NCBI GenBank assembly: GCA_043228905.1
Contig: JBHGNT010000007.1
Coordinates: forward strand, 4,960,001 to 5,024,000
From: Azolla caroliniana
Lineage: Eukaryota > Polypodiophyta
DNA length: 64,000 bases
Reading direction: 5' to 3'
The stretch's first letter is position 1. The number at the start of each line of letters is the position of its first letter. The notes beneath the pieces were generated by a model. It saw only the letters and a program-made list of their open reading frames with translations, was not told the origin of the DNA and searched no databases. The position numbers were made by a program, and so were the translations under genes. This document shows, in pieces, positions 1-11,700 of this stretch.

Positions 1-368
1 TAGCTATCGACAGCTATTTAGCAACTGACAGCTAATTAGCTACAGGCAGCTAATTAGCTGCATATGTAAGTAACGTATTACTTAGGTAAAAAGTAAGAGA
101 TTAGGTAAGTAAGAAATATACAGGAAGTAGAACTCTGAGAGAGAGAGTAAGGATAGAGAGGAAGAACTCAGAGAATGAGAGTAGAAGAGAGAAATAGACG
201 AGAGCAAGTAGAGCTCTGTGTGTAATGAAATAGAAGAAGTATTGGCTGCTACAGAGGTAAGTCTCCTTCCCCCTTCCCTTTTGTGTTTGAGCACCAAACG
301 ATCTAGCACACCACGATCCGCCGCACACATAAGAAGAGCCCGAGTGCCTTCTTCACATTTTCTTAACA
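1..368 (+). repeat. 5' LTR of Copia A (partial)
   Basis: It ends in CTTAACA directly before the primer site and repeats 4959-5326 with scattered substitutions, most of them near the window edge. It contains AGCTAATTAGCT-type short palindromic repeats and a GA-rich tract. The ORFs crossing it are not genes. Confidence 0.93.
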
Positions 369-380
369 TGGTATCAGAGC
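369..380 (+). other. Primer binding site, Copia A
   Basis: TGGTATCAGAGC abuts the 5' LTR and is complementary to the 3' end of plant initiator tRNA-Met, the usual primer for plant Copia elements. Confidence 0.95.
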
Positions 381-494
381 GAGTTGCTCATAAAGAAGAG
401 TACAGAAGTGCATAGATCTGAGAAAGGTATTTCTTTGTTTGCTGATCTGAATCAGAAAGTTACTTGTTGAAGTAATCGTAGTAGAAACCCTAGT

Positions 495-3400
495 TTGGAA
501 GAGATAATGGCTGCAGGGAATGTGGGCCAAATAGTTACAGAGAAACTAGATAAAAACAATTTCCCGGTGTGGAAATTTAGAATGACAAATTTCCTGATGG
601 GGAAAGGATACTGGGATTACATTGAAGGAGACCTAGAAGAGGCTCCGGAGATCCTAGAAGAAAATGCCACAGCAGCACAGATTAAAGCATTCAAAGATTG
701 GAATCAAGGGGCCAGGAAGGTAATGCATTGGCTCTCACTTAGCATCTCAGATTCGATGCTTGGGCACATACAGGATGCTATGCTCCCAAAAGAAGCTTGG
801 GACAGTTTGGTAAAACTGTTTGCAGTAAACACAAAAGCTAGAAAGCTACAATTGAAGACTGAGCTAAATACCTTAGAAAAAGGTAAGATGTCAATAAAGG
901 AGTATGCTTTGAAAATAAAGAGCATATGTGAATCACTTGCTTCTATCAATGTAAAGATAGAAGATGATGATAAGGTAGAAATATGGTTGAGAGGCTTAGG
1001 ACCTCAATACAAAAGCTTTAAAACCTCTATGCTTACAAGGGATAGTATCCCAAGTTTTCCAGATCTGGTTTCAATGCTTGTAGTAGAAGAAAGGAATAAG
1101 ATGGATGATGTAAATAAAGGAAATCTTGAGAATGAGGGGCAAGCCCTATATAATAGTGCTGGAAGAGGCCGAGGAAGAGGCCATGAAAGATTTGGCTCAG
1201 CAAGAACCAACAATAATGGTTATCAAGGAAGAGGACAACAAACCATTAGAGGAAGAAACAACAACAGAGGCAGGGGGAGCAACCAAGGTAGAGGTAAGCA
1301 AACATATGTAAATGATGATGGTTGTTGGTATTGTGGAAAACCAGGCCACACACAGGCTGAATGTTACAAGAAGCAAAATGATGAGCAAAGAGGAAGAAAG
1401 AGACAACAGAATAACTATGCCCAAACTAGTGAAGATTGTGAAAAAGATGGTGCATTTGTGGTACAACATGAGATAACATCAGTGAATGAAAGCTCACAAA
1501 AATGTAATGAAGAGTTTACATGGTATGTAGACTCGGGGGCATCTAACCATATGACTGGACATGCAAACTGGTTTGAAAGGTTAAGAGAACCAGAGATTCC
1601 TGGCTATGTACAGACGAGTGATAATAATACTCACCAAATAGAACATGTTGGAGATATCCCATTGTGGGAAGAAAAAGGAAAGATTAAGTATATGTTGAAT
1701 GTAATGCATGTTCCAAATCTTGCTAAGAATCTGATTTCTGTTGGACAGATAGTAGAGGAAGGTATGCAAGTAAAGTTTAAGCAAAGTGGATGCTATATAG
1801 AAAAGAATGGGAAGCTCAATGCAAAAGGAAAACGACAAGGAAGAATGTTTATTTTGGATGTTGACATGCCTAGATAGATTTCAGTTATGTTTGCAAATGG
1901 AATGAGTGTAGTCTCAGATGTGGAAATGTGGCATAAAAGGATTGGCCACATAAGTATGCAAACCCTAAAGAATATGTTGAGAAAAGATGCAGTGGCTGGA
2001 CTGCCAAAACTGAAAAATTGTGAAATGGGAAAGATATGTGAAGCATGTCAATATGGAAAGCAAAATAGGTTGTCATTCCCTCATGAAAGACATGTAAGTA
2101 AAAATTTGTTGGATTTGGTACATACGGATGTATGGGGACCAACTAAGAATGCATCTATCGGTGGCTGCAGATTCTATGTAACTTTTATTGATGATTGCTC
2201 AAGGAAAACATGGGTGTACTTCATGAAAGAGAAAAGTGAAGTGTTTGAATGTTTTCGTAAGTTTAAATGCATGGTAGAAAAGCAGGTAGGTACAAGAATA
2301 AAATGTTTAAGATCTGATGGAGGAGGAGAGTATTTCTCCAATGAATTTTCTGATTTTCTATGCAATCAGGGAATAAGAAGACAGTTCACATGTAGATATA
2401 CTCCATAGCAAAATGGAGTTGCTGAGAGGAAAAACAGAACATTGGTGAACATTGCAAGGGCTTTGATGACAGAGAAGAATATGCCATTGTACTATTGGGT
2501 AGAAGCTGTAAATACAAAAAATTATATTCTAAATAGATGTATAACATCGGGAGTACATGAAGCAACTCCTGAAGAGTGTTTCTATGGAAGGAAACCTAGT
2601 TTAGAACACTTAAAAGTGTTTGGATGCCTTGCATATGTACATGTGCTTGCAGAAGTAAGAAGTAAGCTCGATCCAAAAGTAGAAAAATGTATTTTTGTTG
2701 GCTATTCAGAAGAACAAAAAGGGTATAGATGCTATAATCTTGTAACAAAAGAAGATTGTGACAAGTAGGGATGTAATCTTTGATGAGTTAGCCAGCTGGT
2801 ACAGTCCAAAACAAAATCCAGAGACTGATGAAGACAATGAGATTGAAGACAGAGACAAATCTGAAAATGTAGAAGACTGCCACAGAGATGGAAGCAAGGT
2901 TGGACAGCAAAGTCCAACATCAACAGAATGTTTTGGACCATCAAAAAGCTCAGATGGTAAATTGGATTCGAATTCTTGGAGTGGAAAAAGTGGAGGACAC
3001 AAAAAATGTGATGATAAAAAAGGAAAACAGAAAATGCCAAAGTATGAAATGTTGGATGACTTGTCTAAAAACATGGAAGATGAGGATTCAGATATGTCAT
3101 TGGATGATTTTCTTGGTATAAGAGGATTGAAAATCCCTGGTATGGAAAAAGCATTGAAGGATGCAAATCAAAAACTGAGAAGATCAGATAGAGAGAAAAA
3201 AATTGTTGAAAGATTTGGTTATGATACATATATGGCTATGCATTATGCATATATGTCTAAGGTGGTACAGATCCCTGATCCAAGTAGTTTTGATGAGGCT
3301 AAAACTGAGAAGAAATGGGTGGATGCAATGCAAGAAGAGATTGATGCATTGGCTGAAAATAGGACATGCGATTTGGTGACGTTACCAAAAGGAAAAAATG

Positions 3401-4860
3401 TGGTAGGTTGCAAATGGGTCTACAAGACAAAGCATGATTCCAATGGGAATGTAAGTAGACATAAAGCAAGATTGGTTGCAAAGGGATATGCCCAAATGCA
3501 AGGAATTGATTATGATGAGACATTTGCACTGGTTGCAAAGATGGCAACATTGAGGACATTACTGGCTGTAGGTGCAGCCAGAAGATGGTTTCTTCATCAT
3601 ATGGATGTAAAAAATGCCTTTTTACATGGTAACTTGGAAGAAGAAGTGTATATGTGTCAACCACCAGGTTTTGAAGATAGGAAGCATCCAGATTATGTAT
3701 GTAAGCTGAAAAAGGCTCTCTATGGACTGAAACAGGCACCAAGAGCATGGCATAGAGAACTTTTAGATCATCTGAAAAAACGTGACTTCAAAATGTCAAA
3801 GGCTGATTCATCATTGTATGTTAAAAGGAAAGATGATTGTATTGTTGTGATTCTGATTTATGTTGATGATCTCATCATTGGAGGTGATTCCATGGATGAA
3901 ATAAGTAAGCTGAAAAGAAATTTGGAAATGCAGTTTCATATGAAAGATTTGGGAGATCTGAGATATTTTTTGGGTATTGAAATCATCAGATCTGAAAGTT
4001 GTATATATGTGTTGCAAAGACAATATGCAACAACTATGTTGAAAAAGTATGGCATGCTTGGATGCAAACCTATTGGAGTACCACTAGATAAAAACTGCAA
4101 ATTGAGGGTTGATTTGGGAGCCAAAATAGAAGATGTAAACATGTACAGGTCTATGGTGGGCAACCTTATTTATTTGACCATAACAAGACCTGATTTGAGT
4201 TATACAGTTGGATTAGTCGGCCAATTTATGCAACAGCCAACAAAGCCGCATTTGGACTGCACTAGAAGAATTCTGAGGTATGTAAAAGCTACTCAGAACT
4301 ATGGATTGTTTTACAGGGCTGATTTGGACATAAATCTGGAAGGATATACAGATGCTGATTGGGCTGGAAGCCAAACAGATAGAAGATCCATAAGTGGATA
4401 TATGTTTACATTGGGAAGTGCAGGTATTTCATGGAGTAGCAAGAAACAAGCTACTGTTGCATTGTCTAGTACTGAAGCTGAGTACAGAGGAGCCGCCATA
4501 GCCACTTGTGAAGAGGTATGGATCATAAGATTGCTTGCTGATTTGGGAGAGTATATAGATGGTACTGTCACAATTTGGTGTGACAATATGAGCAACATTC
4601 AGCTTGCAAAAAACCTAGTGTTCCATGCAAGAACAAAGCACATTGAAGTGCATTATCACTTTGTTAGAGAAAAAGTGATTGAAGGAGAAGTTGATATGGT
4701 GTATGTGAATACAAATCAGTAGGTTGCTGATATTCTCACAAAGGGATTGAGTGTGGAAAAGCATACACAGTTTCGGAACATGATGGGAGTTGTAGACACT
4801 GATATGATGGCTGAAAAGCATCATGGAAAAGAAGTTGTAGATAACCCCAAGAAAGGATAA
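495..4860 (+). pseudogene. Copia A gag-pol polyprotein, inactivated
   Basis: A single Copia polyprotein frame opens at ATG 495 (METs at 495 and 507). In order it shows a UBN2-type gag, a CCHC knuckle (C-W-Y-C...H...C, about 1324-1365), the protease motif DSGASNHM (about 1528), the integrase HHCC domain and DDE core (about 1927-2450), reverse transcriptase with YVDD (about 3859) and RNase H with STEAEYRGAA. It is broken by in-frame TAG at 1875, 2406 and 4720, and by a 1-nt frame change near 2752. The TAG at 2406 and 4720 fall where related proteins have Gln, so CAG to TAG transitions are likely. After the last TAG the frame runs to TAA at 4858. It cannot make full-length Pol. Confidence 0.93.
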
Positions 4861-4870
4861 GTTGATCTTG

Positions 4871-4878
4871 AGGGGGAG
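4871..4878 (+). other. Polypurine tract, Copia A
   Basis: AGGGGGAG lies directly before the 3' LTR start TGTTGAG, the expected plus-strand primer position. Confidence 0.9.
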
Positions 4879-5326
4879 TGTTGAGAAGCAAGCTCAACAT
4901 GGTATGTGATGCTTATTGGGAAATAAGCTATAGTAGCTATTTAGCTACTTGTGAACATAAAGGAGAAACAACTAATTAGCTACTGACAGCTAATTAGCTA
5001 CAGGCAGCTAATTAGCTGCATATGTAAGTAACGTATTACTTAGGTAAAAAGTAAGAGAGTAGGTAAGTAAGAAATATACAGGAAGTAGAACTCTGAGAGA
5101 GAGAGTAAGGATAGAGAGGAAGAACTCAGAGAGTAGGAGTAGAAGAGAGAAATAGACGAGAGCAAGTAGAGCTCTGCGTGTAATGAAATAAAAGAAGTTT
5201 TGGCTGCTACAGAGGTAAGTCTCCTTCCCCCTTCCCTTCTGTGTTTGAGCACCAAACGATCCAGCACACCACGATCCGCCACGCACATAAGAAGAGCCCG
5301 AGTGCCTTCTTCACGCTTTCTTAACA
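4879..5326 (+). repeat. 3' LTR of Copia A (448 bp)
   Basis: It runs from TGTTGAG to CTTAACA. The first 21 bp form an inverted repeat (TGTTGAG, 7-nt loop, CTCAACA) that also starts the LTRs of F and D. Multiple AGCTAATTAGCT motifs follow, then a GA-rich downstream part. Confidence 0.95.
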
Positions 5327-6483
5327 TTAGTGAAGACGTTAACGACTTGAAGATTCGTGCTGATGTGTTGTAGATCGACATCTCCATCTCGAACGCGCTC
5401 TCGGATGAAGTGATAGTGCACTTCGATATGCTTAGTCTGCGTGTGGAACACCAGGTTCCGAGCCAGGTAGATGCTGCTCATGTTGTTGCAATATAGGCGA
5501 ATCAGATTCTTGATGGGAACGCCCAGATCCTTGAATATGCGCTTCAACTAGACAACCTCGCATGTGGCTACTGTGGCCTCCATGCTCGACAGTGTGACTG
5601 TCGGCTGCTTCTTACTGCTCCAGGAGATCACTCCACTGCCGAGGGAGAAGAAGAATCTGGAAGTGGATTGTCTATCAGCCTTATAGCCGGCTCAGTCTGC
5701 ATTTGTGTACCCTTCGAGCCGAATGATCATATCCGACTTGTATATGATGCCGAAATCCATCGTCCCACATACGTACCTAAGTACCCTCTTAGCGCAATCG
5801 AGATGAACATTTCGAGGATTCTGCATGAATTGGCCAAGTAGGCCGATTGAATAGCTGAGGTCAGGTCGTATGATGGTTAGATATATTAGGCTACCGATCA
5901 ATTGTCGATACTAAGTCGACTCACACTCTTCTGTTCCAGAATCAACATCGAGTCTGAGATTTCGATCAAGGGGGGTAGCCACAAGTTTGCACTCTGTCAT
6001 TCCGAACTTGTAGAGTAAGTTTAGGATGTAGTGCCATTGAGAGATCAATATCCTGACTGGTGTCCGAATTACATCGATACCGAGGAAGTAATGGAGCTCC
6101 TTCATGTCTTTCATTTTGAATGTGCCGGATTGGAGTGTTTTGACCTTGTTAATGTTGGCGAGATCCTTTCCTCCGATGACCAGATCATCCATAGATAGGA
6201 TGATGACAATTGGGTTGTCTGACGCGTTTCCGACATATAGGGAGTTGTCCAATTTCGACATTCGGAAGCCGATTTTGTGAAGATACTGGGTGATCTTCGA
6301 ATGCCAAGCACGCGGTGCTTGCTTGAAGCCGTATAAAGGCTTCTTGAGTAGGCAAACTGCTCTCGGGTGGTTACGCGATTCGAAACCGGGGGGTTGAATC
6401 ATGAAGTCCTCCTTTACTAATTCGCCTTGGAGGAAGGTGTTCTTTACATCCATCTGATGGAGGTGCCACCCTTTTGTAGCCGC
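5327..6483 (-). pseudogene. Copia B, reverse transcriptase C-terminal part and RNase H (fragment)
   Basis: Read on the minus strand, this continues the B polyprotein from HLHQMDVKN through the reverse transcriptase palm to RNase H (TKHIEVHYHF near 5410). It is broken by frame changes and stops near 5550, 5690 and 5905. The catalytic motif reads SMDD where Copia has YVDD, so the copy is long dead. Its start at 6483 is the edge of a solo LTR inserted in the reverse transcriptase, and the frame resumes at 7205. It is cut at 5327 by Copia A. Confidence 0.9.
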
Positions 6484-7200
6484 TGTCGTGAGGATTTTCG
6501 GCCATGGTGAGAAAGCCCGAGCGGGTGGAATAAAACAAGATGTGCAACATTGCACGTGAACTTAGGAAAATTGTAACATAGGAATAATAGACAAATGTAA
6601 GGACGGAAAGTAAGATGTAAAGGTATAAAGGTGATGTGCACTTTGTAGACTAGAGGGAGGCACATGAAGTATGGGTGTAGGGAGTAGTGGGCATTGAGTA
6701 TGTTGGTGAGAGGAGAGGGAGTTAAGACCCATCAATCTCACCTCGTAAGATCGAGGTCAAATACTCTCCCTTGAAATAAAGGGGAATTGACCCCTCACCC
6801 CTTATTACTATAAAAGGGAGTGAGGGGTCACTTTTGAGGGGTTTCCACTTTTTGGGTTTCTTTGGGGTTGCCATTAGGGTTTCAAAATTTTGGGTTTTAG
6901 GATCTCGTTTTAGGGGTTTCATTTGTCTTCTTCTTCTTCTTTTTCTTTTCCCCTATCTGGTTAGGGTTTCATCTACAGGGTTTATATTCGGCCTACACGA
7001 CCACGGTTGTAATTGGTGTGGTGCTTTCCATAATGTATCTTGTCTTGTTTAGATCTTATTCTCTTGATTCTTAATCTCTCAAATCTTAATCTTTCTCTTC
7101 CTTCTTGGTTGAACTCCCAAGCTTCTCTCCCTCTTGCTCCCTAGTCCAAGACCCCTGTGGTCCCGTCCTAATCGACACACATGTGCAGATTTCCGCGACA
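6484..7200 (+). mobile_element. Solo LTR of a Ty3/Gypsy element related to G1 (717 bp)
   Basis: It starts TGTCGTGAGG and ends CGCGACA, like the G1 LTRs. It carries a TATA box (ACTATAAAAGGG near 6811) and the AAGACCCCTGTGGTCCCG segment seen near the end of all G1-family LTRs. It is flanked by a 4-bp duplication CCGC (6480-6483 and 7201-7204). Removing it plus one CCGC restores an uninterrupted Copia B reverse transcriptase reading frame, which proves the boundaries. It presumably remains after LTR-LTR recombination of a full element. Confidence 0.92.
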
Positions 7201-7765
7201 CCGCGAGAGGAATGAATGCTCGAATAGTCGTCATCTTTGCCACCAGGGCAAAGGTCTCCTCATAATCGACTCCATGTGTTTGAGCGTATCCCTTAGCTAT
7301 GAATTGTGCCTTGTAGGTATTTATCGAGCCGTCGGCATTATCCATCTGCAACCGATCGCTTTCTTGTGTGTAGAGAGGGGGACAAGATCCCATGTCTCAT
7401 TTTTGCTTAATGCCTGCATCTCCTCATTCATTGCTTTGATCCATAACAACTCCTTGATTGCCTCGGAAAGGGTTTTTGGTTCTCAGACAGTCGCGACCTT
7501 CATCATAAAGGCATAGTGGTATGCCATATACTCATCGTAGTTGAATCGGCTTATAGGGTTTTTCTCTCGGGTGGAGCGACGAAGCTTCTCGTTTGTAGAG
7601 TCTAAGGCTTTCTTTGCTCCATTCGTCTGGATGATTGGGATGTCTTGGCCTTCGAACTCACTGTCAAGGGAGTGAGTTGACTTGTTGTCGATTGGATCTT
7701 CATATTCTGACATCTTGGCCTTCCCTTTGTCGAGTTTCCAACTCGGTCGAGATGTACTTTGGTCA
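7201..7765 (-). pseudogene. Copia B, integrase-RT linker and N-terminal reverse transcriptase (fragment)
   Basis: The minus strand encodes a linker with SLDSEFEG, a KLRRSTREKNP segment typical of the Copia pre-RT linker, then KGYAQTHGVDYEETFALVAKM of the RT fingers. Frame is lost between about 7390 and 7480. It is bounded on the right by the GGTCA target duplication of Copia D (7761-7765) and on the left by the solo LTR. Confidence 0.9.
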
Positions 7766-8161
7766 TGTAAGAAGTAACGTGCGGAAGCAAGTATGAAGAC
7801 GGAACAGAAGGAAGAAAACTTAGGTTTAATGGAGAGCTTGAGCTTACGTAGTATACGCGTGAGAGACAGAGAGAGTGAGAGAGAGAAAACACAAGAACTA
7901 TATTCAACCTCTATTCACGACTCTATACATATGTGTGTTCCATGAACACTTTTATACAAGTCCTCGAAGGACTGACTGAAGTACTGACCATACTTCAATG
8001 CTCTTTAAGAGCTCCTACACTAACTCCCAAATATATTCCTCACGGAATATCTTTCCTAACGGCCTCCCGGTTTACGCACTCCGCCTAACCGATCGGTCCC
8101 AACCGATCCGGTCCTCGGCTTCTTCAGCCGATCCGGCCGATGTTGAGCTTGTCTCTCAACA
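7766..8161 (-). repeat. 3' LTR of Copia D (396 bp)
   Basis: On the minus strand it runs from TGTTGAG (8161) to CTTCTTACA (7766). It begins with the inverted repeat TGTTGAG, 7-nt loop, CTCAACA. The first bases also supply the polyprotein stop codon (TGT TGA). Confidence 0.96.
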
Positions 8162-8170
8162 CTCCCCCTC
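8162..8170 (-). other. Polypurine tract, Copia D
   Basis: On the minus strand GAGGGGGAG directly precedes the 3' LTR. It is also translated as the last residues (EGE) of the polyprotein. Confidence 0.9.
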
Positions 8171-8702
8171 AAGCTCAACTCGAGGCTCTTCGGGATCCTC
8201 GGGCTCACAGCTCCGGTTCCTCCTGGCTTCACGCCTCGCTCGCGCTCCTCGACCTGTTCGACTCCGCGCGCATCGACCCTTCCGGTCGGCTTGTCTGCTT
8301 ATGTGGCCCTTATCAGCTCTTCTACTATTGCGGTGTTGAAGCTTCTCCTGCTGCCTTTTCTTCCGCTTGGGCCTCGGTTGATTCAGAGTATTTGAATCAA
8401 ACATCCGAACCGACTCAGCTACCTCCGATCGGTTTTCGCTCTCTTTCGAGTTGGCTGTCTCCAACTCGTCTTCGGTCTTCTCGCCCTTGGTGGCGTCATC
8501 TTCCCCATGCGTGGTTGGCTTTAGCTCTCTCCTTCGGCTGCTCCCCTTCTGTTCGCTTTCGGACTTTTCCGTGGGTCCACCCTCGGCTTCTTCAGCCGAT
8601 CCGAAGTCGAACTCGACAACCGAGTCAACAGCCGAGTCAATCGAGTCGGTGTCGCGGCCTCCGCTCCTTTCCTGCTGCTTTGCTTGGTCGTTCGGGACTG
8701 TT

Positions 8703-8713
8703 CTCCCCCTCAA
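8703..8713 (-). other. Second polypurine-like motif at the end of D RNase H
   Basis: The minus strand reads TTGAGGGGGAG, the same motif as the tract beside the LTR but about 540 bp upstream of it. It marks where the conventional Copia polyprotein would end and the extra C-terminal segment begins. Copia E has the same motif at 39714-39728. Confidence 0.7.
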
Positions 8714-11700
8714 GTTTGGCACGTCGAGGTGACACAATTCGAGTGCACCTAAGAATTGCCGCAACTTGTCCAGACCAAGAGGCTTGGTGAAGATGTCGGC
8801 AGTCTGCCGATCCGTCGGAACGTACTGAAGTTCGACTTCACCGGAAAGGACACGGTCACGGACGAAGTGGTAGTGCACCTCAATGTGCTTGGTCCGTGCG
8901 TGGAAAACGGGGTTTTTCGCGAGCGGGATGCTGCTGAGGTTGTCGCAGTAGATCGTCGTTAGATCTGACACCTCCTCTTGCAGGTCCTTAAGTAGCTGCT
9001 TCAACCATATGGCTTCGCATGTCGCGACAGCCGCTCCTCGGTACTCAGCTTCGGTGCTCGACAGTGAATTTGTCGGCTGCTTCTTACTGCTCCACGCGAT
9101 CGCGGCACTCCCGAGGGAGAACGCGTATCCGGACGTGGATTGGCGATTGGCGGCGTTGCCAGCCCAATTAGCATCGGTGTAGCCGATTAACTGCGTGGCT
9201 GCACCGGTCTGATATAGCCGTCCCCGGTCCTTAGTGCCGTTGACATACCGAAGTATGCGTTGCGCACACTGAAGGTGCTCCTCGGTAGGTCGCGCCATGA
9301 ACTGACTGATCACTCCGACCGGATAACTGAGGTCGGGTCGGGTGATGGTCAAGTATATGAGGCTTCCGACAATTTTTCGGAACCTCGTCGGGTCGCATAC
9401 CTTTCCCGTATCGGGACGAAGCTTGACGGTTCTGTCCAGAGGAGTCGAGATGGACTTATAGTCGGCCATCCCGAGTTTGAAGAGCATCCTCAGCACGTAA
9501 TGACGTTGGTTGATCAATATGCCTTCGGGGGTACGGATCACTTCGATCCCGAGGAAGTAATGAAGGTCCCCCAGATCCTTCATGTCGAACGATGCCGCAA
9601 GCTGGAGCTTCACGCGGTCGATTTCACGTAGGTCGGCGCCGGTGATGACCAAGTCATCAACATATAGTAAAATACTAACCGGTCCGAGTCGACCTTTCCG
9701 GATGAACAGGGAAGAGTTCGATTTTGACGTGACGAAGCCCATCCGACGCAGTTGTTGCGTGATCTTCGTGTTCCAGGCACGCGGGGCTTGCTTCAGTCCG
9801 TAAAGGGACTTCTTCAGTCGGCATATTGCCGAGGAGTTCGTTCCAGAGTGAAATCCGGGGGGTTGTACCATGTACACCTGTTCCTCAAGGTCACCTTGCA
9901 GGAACACATTCTTTACATCCATCTGATGTAAGTGCCACCCCTTCACCGCAACTACTGTGAGCAAAACACGGACGGTCGTCATTTTCGCGACCGACGCAAA
10001 CGTCTCATCGTAGTTGATGCCGTGTTTCTGCGCGTAGCCCTTTGCCACTAGCCGAGCCTTGTACCGGTTGACCGAGCCATCGGTGTTGTACTTGACCTTG
10101 TACACCCACCTACACTCGATCGGTTTTACCCCTCTTGGTGCGTCAACCAGGTCCCAGGTCTCGTTCTCCGCCAATGCGTGCATCTCTTCCTCCATTGCGG
10201 CACGCCAATTCGCTTCTTTAGCCGCTTCTGCGTAGCTCTCCAGCTCACGCACTTCCGCTACACAGGTCATGTACGCATAATGATGCGCCATGTACTCGTT
10301 GTATCCGAACCGCAAAACAGGATTCTTCTGGCGGGTAGATCGGCGTAATCTCACATTAGCCGATGTCGAGGCCTTCTTGGTCGACGCGGTCTTCACCTTT
10401 AAAGACCCGTCACCGGTTCCCTCGGAGTCGGACTCGCGTCGGTCTGACTTGTTCCTATCCATGTCGGAATCCGACACCTTCTTCTTCCCTTTCTCTTTGC
10501 GCGTAAGCCATCTCCTCGGCTTCCTGCACGGGGAATGCACGACCGAGTCTCCACTACTCGCCGGCTCTTAATCGGACTGGTCGTACCGACTCAGTCGTCC
10601 AATTGGTCCACTTAAACGGAGTGAAATCGGACTCTCGTCGCGGGTCTCGATTTCGGGCTCATCCGGAGGCATCTCGGCCTCGCTGACCTCATCGTTAGAG
10701 CTCGGATTGGAGTCGGGGGCTGGTACCAGGACGCGGACTCGTCAAACACAATGTCGCGGCTAACACGCGCTTGTTTGGTACGAGGGTTATAGCACTTATA
10801 ACCCTTCTGCTCGTCCGAGTAACCGACCAAGATGCATTTCTCGGCCTTTGCGTCCAACTTCCTCCTTTTCTCCTTCGGTACATGCACATACGCAATGTTA
10901 CTGAACACCCTCAAGTGTCACAAGTTCGGCTTCGTTCCGAAATACAGCTCGTGCGTCGACACTTTGTCTCCGATCCGGTTCTGGATGTATACTGCGGTCC
11001 TTACCGCCTCGGCCCAGTAGAACTTGGGCAAGCTCTTCTCCTCCAACATTGCCCGTGGCGCTTCCACAACTGACTGATTCTTCCTCTCGGCCACGCCGTT
11101 CTGCTCTAGCATGTATCTACAACTGAATTCGTGCCGAATTCCCATTTGTTGTAGATAACCGTTGAATTGACCAGAAAAGTACTCTTTCCCGCCATCCGAC
11201 CGCAGGCACTTGATCTTTCGTCCCGTTTCCGTTTCCACGAACCCTTTGAGGTCCCGGAAACAGTCGAAGACTTCGCTCTTCCTCTCAATGAGGTAGATCC
11301 ACGTGTGCCGCGTGTGGTCGTCGATGAAGGAGACGAAATATCGGCTCCCGCCAAGACTAACGTTTTGTGCCGGCCCCCATACATCGGAGTGTATAAGGTC
11401 GAGCTTATTCTGGCTCCGGTTTTGCTCGTTGGGGAAAGGAAGTCGGTGTTGCTTCCCGAGCTGGCAGGCTTCACAGATTTGTGCCTTTCGGCCACTAAAT
11501 TTGGGCAATCCGAACACTACCTGTTTCGATTGCAGATCTTGAAGCCGCTGGTAGTTGACGTGGCCTATCCGCTTGTGCCACAAGTCGATGTCCGACTCGG
11601 TTTTTCTTCTCTTCGCAAACATTGTGGTGCCGCCGTCAGTGGAATCGAGGATGAACATCTTCCTGTCTCTGCGCCCTTGCGCAATCACACGGCCTTCTTC

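Larger units (their letters stand above)
1..5326 (+). mobile_element. Ty1/Copia retrotransposon A (5' LTR truncated by window edge)
   Basis: The two LTR copies align without net length change at an offset of 4958 bp, so about 80 bp of the 5' LTR lie left of the window. The order LTR, initiator tRNA-Met primer site, gag, protease, integrase, reverse transcriptase, RNase H, polypurine tract, LTR is that of Ty1/Copia. The bases after the 3' LTR (TTAGT, 5327-5331) should be one target duplication copy; its partner is outside the window. The element sits in the RNase H end of minus-strand Copia B, so it is younger than B. Confidence 0.95.
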
